Origin: UBA6163 sp031411655
GTDB taxonomy: Bacteria; Planctomycetota; Planctomycetia; Pirellulales; Pirellulaceae
Assembly (NCBI GenBank): GCA_031411655.1
Contig: JANOBM010000284.1
Coordinates: 1 to 19,937 of the forward strand
DNA length: 19,937 nt
Direction of reading: 5' to 3'
Every line of letters begins with the position of its first letter. Within the stretch, counting starts at the first letter, position 1. Made by a program: the position numbers and the translations under genes. Positions 6,941 through 14,695 of this stretch are shown one piece after another. The notes below the pieces were generated by a model. That model had not been told where the DNA came from. It saw only the letters and a program-made list of their open reading frames with translations, and did no database searches.

Positions 6941-8332
6941 TTAGGCAAATTTGACTTGAGACAATTGGTGCCAAAGGTGTGCGCTGGCTTCGATTCCATG
7001 GTGATAATCGGCGACACGAAACTTCTCGTTTGGACTGTGAGCATTGTCATCGTCCAAACCCCAGCCCAATAACAGGCAATCGGCGTTAAGCGTTTTTTGG
7101 AACTTTGCAACGATGGGAATGGAGCCGCCTTCACGAATCAGGACGGGAGCCACTCCAAATCCAGCTTCAATCGCACGCTTCGCGGCCTCCATGTAGGGAC
7201 TATCAACTGCGGCCAACATCGCGGGCGCGCCGTGTCCGATGTCCACCGTCAGGCGAACACCTCTTGGTAAATGGGAGCGCAGGTGTCGCTCAATGGCTGC
7301 CGCGACCTTCTTTGGATCCTGGTCGGCGACCAATCGGCAAGTGAACTTGGCGGACGCCGTTGCCGGAATGATCGTCTTACCGCCGGCACCTTGGTGGCCG
7401 GACGTCAATCCATTGATGTCGAAAGTCGGTCTTGCCCAACGTCGCACGTTTGTCATCTGACCTTGCTCACCGAACAGCTGATCAACACCTACCGAGCTTG
7501 CCAGGCGGGAATCCACATCGCCGAGTGCTGCAATGGATGCGAGCTCTTCGTGAGAGAGCGACTTCACATCGTCATAAAACCCTGGCACGCAAATTCGTCC
7601 GGTTTCCTGGTCAACCAGCGACGACATCAGATGGCAAAGCGCAATCGCAGGGTTCATGACGGCACCTCCGAACGAACCGCTGTGCAAATCCTGCTTCGGC
7701 CCGTCGACGCGAATTTCAAGCGCCAGAATGCCTCGAATCCCATAGGTGATCGCGGGCTGTCCGTCGGCATACTGACTATTGTCACTTACCACAACACAAT
7801 CACAGGCAAGCTTTTGTGCAAGCGAGGGCAGGATATCCTCAAGCCCTTCACTGCCCACCTCCTCTTCGCCTTCAATAAGAAACTTGACTTGCACAGGCAT
7901 TGGCTTACCGGTGGCAAGCCAATGAGTCACGCTTTGAATGTGCGTCAAAACTTGGCCTTTGTCGTCCGTCGCCCCCCGCGCATAAAGGTTTCCGTCCCGA
8001 ATGGTCGGAACGAATGGCCCACTGGTCCACTGGTCCAACGGGGCAGCAGGCTGGACATCGTAATGACCATAAACCAGGACGACCGGGGCCCCAGGAACAG
8101 CCGGGGTTTCCGCGTAGACTAAGTCGAAGCCCTTCGTCGCGATACGCTCTGCGGTGATACCAGCACGAGTAAACTTGTTGCAGAGCCACTCTGCCGCCTG
8201 ATCCATCTCCTTTTTTGCCGCCGGGTCGCTACTAACGCTGGCAATCCTCAGCCACTGGCAAAGCTCATCGACGGCGGATTCGCGATGGTTTCGCAACCGG
8301 GTAAGAACAGCGGCATCAAGCAAATTATCCAT
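6941..8332 (-). CDS. M20-family metallopeptidase (dipeptidase)
   Basis: A 463-residue di-zinc peptidase of the CNDP/PepV-like branch of M20. Metal ligands and catalytic residues can be placed: VYGHYDVQP (H90, catalytic D92), GATDDKG (bridging D123), EGEEEVGS (general base E156, ligand E157), VVSDNSQY (D184), and the C-terminal NAHSPNE His (H432). An insertion dimerisation (lid) domain lies about residues 210-370, including DLHSGSFGG. No signal peptide, so it is probably cytoplasmic, cleaving dipeptides or short peptides. Upstream it diverges from clpS across a 308-bp region with palindromes. Downstream, serS follows on the same strand. Substrate preference cannot be read. Confidence 0.93.
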   Translation of the reverse strand: MDNLLDAAVLTRLRNHRESAVDELCQWLRIASVSSDPAAKKEMDQAAEWLCNKFTRAGITAERIATKGFDLVYAETPAVPGAPVVLVYGHYDVQPAAPLDQWTSGPFVPTIRDGNLYARGATDDKGQVLTHIQSVTHWLATGKPMPVQVKFLIEGEEEVGSEGLEDILPSLAQKLACDCVVVSDNSQYADGQPAITYGIRGILALEIRVDGPKQDLHSGSFGGAVMNPAIALCHLMSSLVDQETGRICVPGFYDDVKSLSHEELASIAALGDVDSRLASSVGVDQLFGEQGQMTNVRRWARPTFDINGLTSGHQGAGGKTIIPATASAKFTCRLVADQDPKKVAAAIERHLRSHLPRGVRLTVDIGHGAPAMLAAVDSPYMEAAKRAIEAGFGVAPVLIREGGSIPIVAKFQKTLNADCLLLGWGLDDDNAHSPNEKFRVADYHHGIEASAHLWHQLSQVKFA

Positions 8333-8478
8333 AAAATACTACTGAACCTGATTCGGTTGGCGGATCGTTGAATCTTCACAAGACGGCATTCACGGAGCAG
8401 TCGGTACAGTTTCAAAAAAACGACCCACCGTGTCCAAAAAAAAGGAATAATCCCCATGACGAGAACTATTGTTCCGCG

Positions 8479-8494
8479 ATTGTAGCGCTACAAT
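8479..8494. promoter_or_regulatory. perfect 16-bp palindrome, candidate operator
   Basis: ATTGTAGCGCTACAAT is fully self-complementary, with no spacer, in the middle of the divergent region. Its right end gives TACAAT, which could double as a -10-like hexamer. The form is that expected of a dimeric repressor site; no regulator gene is visible nearby. Confidence 0.55.
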
Positions 8495-8591
8495 ATACCC
8501 ACGCGTGCCAGGCCGGAAATGGCGGACAAAAGATACACCCGCGATAACCGCGATGTCTGGCGCCCGTCCTTTTAACTAAGTCGGGGATTTG

Positions 8592-8617
8592 CGGACCAAA
8601 TTTAAAATATTGGTCCG
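8592..8617. promoter_or_regulatory. inverted repeat upstream of clpS, candidate operator or leader hairpin
   Basis: Perfect 8-bp arms CGGACCAA and TTGGTCCG flank an AT-only 10-nt centre (ATTTAAAATA). The repeat ends 23 bp before the clpS ATG, just upstream of its ribosome site. It could be an operator or an mRNA hairpin acting on translation of the clpS-exporter operon. Confidence 0.5.
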
Positions 8618-8640
8618 AAAATGAAGTCAAGAGAGTGATC

Positions 8641-8994
8641 ATGTCGCAGCAAGAGGCAGTATTAGACGAGGTGTTGGTCAAAACCACCAAACCCAGCGAG
8701 AACCGAGCCGAGCCGAAGCCGAAATTACAACCTCGCTACAACGTCATCTTATGGGATGATCCAGACCACAGCTACGAATACGTCGTAACCATGATGAAGG
8801 TACTGTTCCGCGCGCCCGTCGAACGCGGCTTCCAAATCGCCAAGGAAGTCGACAACTCCGGGCGAGCCATTTGCATGACGACGACGTTGGAACATGCCGA
8901 ACTCAAACGAGACCAGATTCATGCTTTCGGAAAAGATGAGTATATCGAGCGATGCAAAGGCAGCATGTCAGCGACCATCGAACCGATTGAATGA
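8641..8994 (+). CDS. clpS: ClpS-like ATP-dependent Clp protease adaptor
   Basis: A 117-residue protein: a charged, flexible N-terminal tail (1-31), then a ClpS core with YNVILWDDPDHSYEYVV (33-49), VLFRAPVERGFQIAKEVD (54-71) and SGRAICMTT (73-81), followed by a helix LEHAELKRDQI. ClpS binds the N-domain of ClpA/ClpC and delivers N-degron proteins. Against E. coli ClpS, the pocket residues N34 and H66 align with D39 and D71, while D35 is kept (D40), so N-degron recognition may be altered or lost. ATG at 8641 has GAGAG 5 bases upstream; a GTG at 8635 is less likely. Its TGA overlaps the ATG of the ABC gene (ATGA), indicating translational coupling. The symbol rests on fold similarity. Confidence 0.88.
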   Translation: MSQQEAVLDEVLVKTTKPSENRAEPKPKLQPRYNVILWDDPDHSYEYVVTMMKVLFRAPVERGFQIAKEVDNSGRAICMTTTLEHAELKRDQIHAFGKDEYIERCKGSMSATIEPIE

Positions 8995-11093
8995 TTGAGT
9001 CAAACGAAAAGCTTCTCGCCGTCTTTGAGTTGATGGCAACACAACTCGGAGTGCGGTATGACCGCTCGGAGCTTCGCAAATTGTTCAGCGCAGCAGAGAG
9101 CGGTGGGGGCGATCCGTTTGGAGCACTCTACCGAGTAGCGGAACGGCATCGCATACGGCTCGGCGTGTTCGACTGCAGCTTTGACGAGGCAATGCAGTTC
9201 GTGGGTCAGCGTCAGCCTGTCGCGATAGCCCCGCCACCGGACGGAACAAGCGATGCGAGCGAGGCAGCGGCCACTGACGATTGGTGGGTATTGCTGGAAC
9301 CGGGCCGTCGTGGAATTAAAACGTGGAGCACTCGGCTTGGTGGTAATACAAGCTGGAAAAAACTGCGATCCCTCCGCGCGATCCTTGGCGCGAAAGGACC
9401 GTCCAAAGCCAGTCGAAGGTTAATCGTAGCGCAGCGTCTCGATGCTGCAGAATTAAGCGAAAGCGATAAAAAACCGCTCAGTCGACTCTTGCGTTTGCTG
9501 CATCCCGACCGGGGTGACATCCTTGCCATTGCGGTATTCGCCGTCGTCATCGGTGTTCTAGGAATGGCAACACCCCTAGCGGTGGAGTCTCTTGTCAACA
9601 CAGTTGCGTTCAATCGATACCTGCAGCCGATTATCGTGCTGGGGATTATCTTGTTCACGTTCCTTGCCTTTGCCGGTTCGCTGACGATGGTGACAGTGAT
9701 CGTTTCAGAAATCATTCAAAGGAGATTGTTTGTTCGCGTCGCATTGGATCTTGGTCATCGCTTCAGCAATCTCGATCACCCGTCACTGGATTCGCAATAC
9801 GGCCCCGAATTGGCAAACCGATTTCTTGATATCGCGGCGGTTCAGAAGTCAGTTGCTTCGATGCTAATGGACGGAATTGGATTGGTTATCTCGGTCGTTG
9901 TGGGGATGGTGGTCTTAGCTGCATACCACCCTTTTTTGCTTGGCATCGATCTCGTGCTGCTCGCTTTCATGGCGTTCATCGTCTTTATTCTTGGCCGAAG
10001 CGCGGTAAAAACATCGATCAAAGAATCAAAAGAAAAATTCCTGATGCTCGGATGGCTGGAAAACGTTATCGGCAATCCAACCGCGTTCCGGCTCCATGGT
10101 GGTGACCTACTTGCAATGGATCGCACCGACCAGTTGGCAGCGAGTTATTTGGACCTACGAAAAGCACATTTCAAGATTTGGCTTCGTCAGATTGCATTTG
10201 CAGTTTGCGTGCAGGTGCTTGCGTCGGTTTCGATACTGGCGATCGGTGGCTGGCTTGTCATCCAAAACCAACTGACACTGGGGCAGCTGGTAGCTGCTGA
10301 GTTGATCGTTGCCGTCGTCATCGGCGCCTTTGCCAAAATGGGCAAGCATCTGGAGACGTACTACGACCTGATGGCTTCGGTCGACAAACTCGGTTCGCTG
10401 CTCGATCTTGGTGTTGCTGACGTCGGCGGCCATGACGTGATGACAAGCGAAGGCCCAATGCGTCTAGATATCCGAGGTATCTCGGTGGCTGCTGGTAACG
10501 ATAAAACCGTCGATGGCTTCTCTGCTTTCCTGGCACCCGGCGGGTCGGTCGCCGTTGTCGGACCACCGGGATCGGGTAAATCAATACTCCTGGAAGCTAT
10601 TTCGACCCTGCGACCGATGGGCTCCGGAAGCATCGAAGTCAATGGTGTCGATCTTCGCCAGATTGACCATTCGGATTACGCACGGAACGTCGGTTTCGCT
10701 CGCGGCATCGAAATCTTTGATGGGACGCTTGTGGAAAACATTGACCTTCAACGACCAGGGGTATCCGCCGCTGATGTGAAGCAGGCACTTCAATTTGTAG
10801 GACTGGATGACGAAATTCGGGCCTTTCCAGATGGGGTCAACACAAAACTACTCACGGGCGGCCGGCCGCTATCGTCGACCCAATGCGCGAGGTTGATGAT
10901 CGCCCGTGCGATTGTCGGACGCCCGCCGCTCATCCTGATCGATTCCTTACTGGACGGACTGCCAAACAAAATGGCCGAAGAAATTATCAGCCGTTTGCAC
11001 AGTCGCCCGATGCCATGGTCCGTCGTCGTGGCCACCTCGCGTTCCGATCTTGTTGATTTGTTCGTCCACAAATGGGAATTGCCGAGCAGATAA
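8991..11093 (+). CDS. HlyB-like ABC exporter protein with C39-like N-domain and degenerate ATPase motifs
   Basis: A 700-residue half-transporter of the type I secretion/bacteriocin-exporter group. Residues 1-115 resemble a C39 peptidase-like domain but lack its Cys and His, as in HlyB. Residues about 175-435 hold the membrane domain (TPLAVESLVNTVAFN at 194-208, several long hydrophobic helices). Residues about 485-695 are the nucleotide-binding domain. Walker A is intact (GPPGSGKS, 524-531). The Q-loop Gln is Arg571 (GFARGIEIFDGT), the signature is LSSTQ (627-631) instead of LSGGQ, the Walker B Asp651 is followed by Ser652 instead of Glu, and the H-loop region (VVVATSRSD) has no His. ATP may be bound but normal hydrolysis is unlikely. 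It overlaps clpS by 4 bp; hlyD- and tolC-type genes follow. Substrate unknown. Confidence 0.88.
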   Translation: MIESNEKLLAVFELMATQLGVRYDRSELRKLFSAAESGGGDPFGALYRVAERHRIRLGVFDCSFDEAMQFVGQRQPVAIAPPPDGTSDASEAAATDDWWVLLEPGRRGIKTWSTRLGGNTSWKKLRSLRAILGAKGPSKASRRLIVAQRLDAAELSESDKKPLSRLLRLLHPDRGDILAIAVFAVVIGVLGMATPLAVESLVNTVAFNRYLQPIIVLGIILFTFLAFAGSLTMVTVIVSEIIQRRLFVRVALDLGHRFSNLDHPSLDSQYGPELANRFLDIAAVQKSVASMLMDGIGLVISVVVGMVVLAAYHPFLLGIDLVLLAFMAFIVFILGRSAVKTSIKESKEKFLMLGWLENVIGNPTAFRLHGGDLLAMDRTDQLAASYLDLRKAHFKIWLRQIAFAVCVQVLASVSILAIGGWLVIQNQLTLGQLVAAELIVAVVIGAFAKMGKHLETYYDLMASVDKLGSLLDLGVADVGGHDVMTSEGPMRLDIRGISVAAGNDKTVDGFSAFLAPGGSVAVVGPPGSGKSILLEAISTLRPMGSGSIEVNGVDLRQIDHSDYARNVGFARGIEIFDGTLVENIDLQRPGVSAADVKQALQFVGLDDEIRAFPDGVNTKLLTGGRPLSSTQCARLMIARAIVGRPPLILIDSLLDGLPNKMAEEIISRLHSRPMPWSVVVATSRSDLVDLFVHKWELPSR

Positions 11094-11421
11094 CTGTGCC
11101 TGCGACTCATCGAAAGCCGTTTGGGCACCGATAAAACACGATGCATGAACGCCAAGCCCCAGAAATGAATGCCATCAAAGCGATGTAAGCCGAGGGAATA
11201 TCCCTTGGCGAATCGGAAAGGTCCATTCGAAACCCGTCGTATCCTGGCCCGCTCGTATTTACGGCTGGCTTGACCTTGCCGACTATAATGCCGGCATGGA
11301 AAATGTCGTCGAACACCCCCAAGGGACACCACCCCCAAGGGACCCTTCAGTCATGCCAAACAATGTGCTCGCGATTAGAACCCGCATCAACCTTGCTGCT
11401 TGAACGAAACTGATTCTCGCT
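11094..11421. other. gap between ABC and HlyD-type genes
   Basis: A 328-bp gap inside an otherwise compact gene set, with no credible coding region. It holds a TATAAT hexamer (11284-11289) without a good -35 partner, a 16-bp tandem duplication (11314-11345), and a small inverted repeat AAGGGACCCTT (11337-11347). An internal promoter or processing site is possible; none is proven. Confidence 0.5.
11314..11345. repeat. 16-bp tandem duplication
   Basis: CACCCCCAAGGGACAC (11314-11329) is followed directly by CACCCCCAAGGGACCC (11330-11345), 15 of 16 bases identical. It lies 76 bp before the start of the HlyD-type gene. Confidence 0.85.
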
Positions 11422-12840
11422 ATGCAAAACGTCTCCACTTCGCTCCCTAGCCAAACCTCGTCGACAGGTTACGCCCTTCGCCCCGTCGACCTGAGGGGGC
11501 GTCGTCCGCTTCAAACCGCGACGCAGTTGCTCCAATCGACTCGCTTGGTCCGCCGATTGGCATTTTGGTTGTCGATTTGTTTGGCGTTTTCGATGGTGAT
11601 GCTTCTGTTGCTACCGTGGCAGCAATCGGCGCGAGGTGCGGGACGAGTCCTCGCGTTTTCACCGGTCGAAAGAACACAGCAAATTCTGGCGCCAACCAAG
11701 GGCATCATCGTCGACGTTCCCAAAGAACTCTTCGAGGGCTCGCGAATCAAGAAAGGAGACCCACTGCTTACCATTCAGCCTTCAGCCGCCAACATGGAAG
11801 AACAGCTGACGGGATCCGCAGACGATTTGGCTCAAAAGCTTGCAGCGACCGAACAGTTGATTGAAGTCTATTTGGCCAACATCGAGGGCTATGAATCCGC
11901 CCGAGACTTTGCGGTCTTGGCGGCCGAGGAGGCTGTCGCAGCGGCAGAAGCGAAGTTGCGGGGCAAAACCGAAGAAGTCGCGGGTTACGAAGCGAAAGTT
12001 CTGCAAGCTCAACGTAATTTTGATCGACAGTCCGAACTCTATCGCCAAGGCATCAAACCTCTTAAGGAGATTGAGAAGCTTGAGCAAGAACTTGAAAGCT
12101 CCAAGGCCGAACTAAATGCTATCAAAGAGGCAGTAACTTCCACCCAAAATGACCTAGACACCAAGAAGGCCGAGCGCGATCAAAAGCGAAGCGAAGCACA
12201 AACAAAGGTCGAGTCAGCAAGAGGGGTTTGGCAAAAAGTTGTCGCCGATGCGGCTTCAATTCGTAAAGAAATACGAGACTTAGATATCAAACGGTCAACA
12301 CTCCAGCGAATGTACGTCACTGCACCCCGAGATGGCGTCATCCACCGTTTGCCACTCGTCGAGGGAGGACAAACCGTGAAGGAGGGAGACTACCTTTTGA
12401 CGATTGTTCCCGACACCAACGAACTCGCCGTCGAGCTAACGATCTCCGGAAACGACCTCCCGCTTGTTCGAGTGGGCAACCATGTTCGATTGCAGTTCGA
12501 AGGTTGGCCATCGCTTCAGTTCTCAGGTTGGCCGTCGGTTGCCGTCGGCACGTTTGCCGGACAAGTCGCCGTAATCGATCCAACCGACGATGGGACGGGT
12601 GTTTTTCGAGTTCTCGTCAAGCCAGAGCCGGGATCATCGCCTTGGCCGGACGAAAGGTATCTTCGTCAAGGTTTACGCGCCAATGGCTGGGTAATGCTCG
12701 GCACGGTATCACTAGGCTATGAAATTTGGAGACAGCTCAACGGATTTCCGGCTTCGGTATCCGATGCGCCAAGTGACAAAGATGGCAAACCGTCGTCAGA
12801 TCCATCAAAGGTCAAATCGAAGCCCCCACTTCCAAAGTGA
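11422..12840 (+). CDS. HlyD-family membrane fusion (periplasmic adaptor) protein
   Basis: A 472-residue adaptor that would link the inner-membrane ABC protein to the TolC-type outer-membrane protein. Order of parts: cytoplasmic N-tail (1-44), one membrane segment (about 47-65), first half of a lipoyl/barrel-sandwich domain (about 85-120, APTKGIIVDV and IKKGDPLLTI), a long coiled-coil hairpin (about 125-295), second lipoyl half (APRDGVIHRLPLVEGGQTVK, about 301-320), then a beta-barrel domain with a repeated LQFxGWPS motif, and a charged Pro/Lys/Ser-rich tail. An in-frame TGA at 11401 limits the start to the ATG at 11422; no good Shine-Dalgarno site is visible. Its 3' end overlaps the next gene. 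Confidence 0.93.
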   Translation: MQNVSTSLPSQTSSTGYALRPVDLRGRRPLQTATQLLQSTRLVRRLAFWLSICLAFSMVMLLLLPWQQSARGAGRVLAFSPVERTQQILAPTKGIIVDVPKELFEGSRIKKGDPLLTIQPSAANMEEQLTGSADDLAQKLAATEQLIEVYLANIEGYESARDFAVLAAEEAVAAAEAKLRGKTEEVAGYEAKVLQAQRNFDRQSELYRQGIKPLKEIEKLEQELESSKAELNAIKEAVTSTQNDLDTKKAERDQKRSEAQTKVESARGVWQKVVADAASIRKEIRDLDIKRSTLQRMYVTAPRDGVIHRLPLVEGGQTVKEGDYLLTIVPDTNELAVELTISGNDLPLVRVGNHVRLQFEGWPSLQFSGWPSVAVGTFAGQVAVIDPTDDGTGVFRVLVKPEPGSSPWPDERYLRQGLRANGWVMLGTVSLGYEIWRQLNGFPASVSDAPSDKDGKPSSDPSKVKSKPPLPK

Positions 12841-14692
12841 TTGGCAAAGGTACGGACAGCTTGCCGCACTCTCCGCGACCTCGGTTTTATTTTTGCTCGT
12901 TGGCTGTCGAAGCTCCCAAAAGCGTTGCGAAGATGAGCCACCTGGCCACTCTGCTTCGTTCACGCCGACAGCCGGTGTGACAGCGGCCGCGTCTGGGGCT
13001 TCAAATAGCCTGCCCGAAACGATTGACGAATCTTCAACGAACGATATCGCAGCCGCTTCATGCCCGAGCGAAAACCCATTTCGGCTGGTTGGAACGGCAG
13101 CACCCCTGCGGACGGCAGCAGCCACCGACGACCCTGTTCAATCCTCTGCCGATTCAACAAAGGGGCAAGATTCGATTGCGGGTCCTGTGGTGTCCCCAAC
13201 CGTTTTGCCTTCAGGCAGTAGCGATACCAATAGTGCAGTTTCCACCGATGATGCGGGATCGCTCGTTCCGTCCTTACCGACAGAGCAGCTACAAACACCC
13301 TCGCCTCAAAATACGTTGTTCATAGACGAAGTGCTGGTTTCGGCAACTGAATCATTTCCTTCCATTCGTGAAGCCGCGATGCTTAGAAACCAAGCCATCG
13401 GTAACCAAATTGCGGCCCTGGGTGAATTTGATGACAAGCTGGAAGCGTTTACCATCAATCAGCCATTAGGTTTTTACGAAAACTATCGCCACGGTCTTGG
13501 ATGGAAGAAACCTCTCCTGCTCGGCGGCACCTCTTACGCCGGCTACCGGATTGGCGATGGAGATTTCGAACCTTGGTTTGGTGATCGCGAAACCAATGAA
13601 GGGGGAGAGTTTAAAGCCGGATTTGACATTCCCTTGTTTCAAAATCGAGCCATCGATCCTCGGCGTACAGCGTTACGCTTGGCCTCACTTGACGTCCAGC
13701 GAGCCAACCCCGAGTTGTACCAGCAGGTCCTGTTAACACAACTCGAGGCCGCAACTGCTTACTGGAGCTGGGTGGCTGCGGCAAAACAGCACGATATCGC
13801 GAGGGACCTCATGACGTTGGCGGAGGTGCGTGTCGAGCAAATCGACGTACAGATCCGAGCTGGTGACGTGGCGAGTATTGTGGCGATCGATAATCGTCGC
13901 TTGCTTGCGACACGAAAAACCAAGTTGATCGAAGCCCGTCAAAAGCTCGATTCAGCCGCGATCAAGCTATCGCTCTATTATCGCGACAGTCGAGGACGTC
14001 CACGCCTACCGTCCAATGGTGCACACCCGGAGAAATTCCCAAGCTTGCCGACCGGAAATATCGACGTCGAAGCGGAGATCCAGCGAGCCATCAACAACCG
14101 GCCAGAACTCGAGATCCTCGGCCTCATCGAAGAACAGACTCGCGCTGAGTTACGGTTAGCCATTAACCAAAGGATGCCTGAGATTTCGTTTGGTACCGAA
14201 GTCTCCCAAGACGTAGGAGGTCTGGCGAGTAGCAAAGGAGACAAACAGCCCTTCAAGCTGGAGGCAGGCGTGATTGGCTCTGTTCCCGTACAACGCCGCA
14301 AGGCAATTGGTAAGGCACAGTCCCTTCGCGCTAAACTGGCACAGATCGATGCCAAACGACAACTCACCGCTGACAAAATTTCGAACGATGTTCGACAGGC
14401 GGTCACCATTTTTGAAGCAGCGAAACTTCGATACGAGCAAGCGATGCTCACTGAAGAACTTGCTAATCAAACGTTGACGGCAGGGGAGATCGCGTTCGCA
14501 GCAGGCGACATCGACATTTTGCTCCTCAATATCTACGAACAAGCGGTTGCCGATGCACGCGCTGAGGTCATCCGTGCCGAAGCGGATGTATTGACTGCCG
14601 AAGCGATGCTGATCGCATCATCAGGCCGAACCCTCCTCGACGACGTTCCCATGATTCCCGTTGTGGCTGATGAAGAGTTGACCCCACCGTAA
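12782..14692 (+). CDS. TolC-family outer-membrane efflux lipoprotein
   Basis: A 636-residue protein from the ATG at 12782. The N-terminus gives a lipoprotein signal: basic n-region, hydrophobic ALSATSVLFLLV, and lipobox LVGC with Cys42. A Ser/Thr/Ala/Pro-rich linker (about 43-180) follows, then the outer-membrane factor domain with two repeats of long alternating helices, including LEAATAYWSWVAAAKQHDIA and LRYEQAMLTEELANQTLTAG. TolC proteins form trimeric outer-membrane channels. The start is uncertain: in-frame ATGs at 12719 and 12764 also exist, all inside the 3' end of the HlyD-type gene and none with a clear ribosome site. I chose 12782 for the shortest overlap (59 bp) and best signal-peptide length. 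It completes an ABC/adaptor/outer-membrane set. Its stop is 3 bp from the stop of the convergent cytochrome gene. Confidence 0.88.
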   Translation: MANRRQIHQRSNRSPHFQSDWQRYGQLAALSATSVLFLLVGCRSSQKRCEDEPPGHSASFTPTAGVTAAASGASNSLPETIDESSTNDIAAASCPSENPFRLVGTAAPLRTAAATDDPVQSSADSTKGQDSIAGPVVSPTVLPSGSSDTNSAVSTDDAGSLVPSLPTEQLQTPSPQNTLFIDEVLVSATESFPSIREAAMLRNQAIGNQIAALGEFDDKLEAFTINQPLGFYENYRHGLGWKKPLLLGGTSYAGYRIGDGDFEPWFGDRETNEGGEFKAGFDIPLFQNRAIDPRRTALRLASLDVQRANPELYQQVLLTQLEAATAYWSWVAAAKQHDIARDLMTLAEVRVEQIDVQIRAGDVASIVAIDNRRLLATRKTKLIEARQKLDSAAIKLSLYYRDSRGRPRLPSNGAHPEKFPSLPTGNIDVEAEIQRAINNRPELEILGLIEEQTRAELRLAINQRMPEISFGTEVSQDVGGLASSKGDKQPFKLEAGVIGSVPVQRRKAIGKAQSLRAKLAQIDAKRQLTADKISNDVRQAVTIFEAAKLRYEQAMLTEELANQTLTAGEIAFAAGDIDILLLNIYEQAVADARAEVIRAEADVLTAEAMLIASSGRTLLDDVPMIPVVADEELTPP

Positions 14693-14695
14693 AGG

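Larger units (their letters stand above)
8333..8640. other. divergent promoter region, dipeptidase / clpS
   Basis: This 308-bp region has no credible gene. It contains two A runs (around 8418 and 8440), a perfect 16-bp palindrome (8479-8494), a CCGCGAT motif at 8474-8480 and again as a 9-bp-spaced pair (8539-8554), and an AT-centred inverted repeat just before clpS (8592-8617). Promoters for both directions should lie here, but I cannot assign a firm -35/-10 pair. Confidence 0.6.

Noticed and set aside
7271..8122. Long open frame on the + strand (283 codons)
   Set aside because: It is antisense to the M20 dipeptidase, whose motifs are all intact on the minus strand; the + translation has no recognisable domain and is rich in Arg/His as expected of a shadow.
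11284..11289. TATAAT as a promoter for the HlyD-type gene
   Set aside because: No acceptable -35 hexamer at 16-18 bp; kept only as a remark in the gap entry.
8991..14692. Bacteriocin (NHLP-type) export locus
   Set aside because: No leader-peptide gene, maturation enzyme or active C39 peptidase is visible in the window, so the substrate class cannot be claimed.
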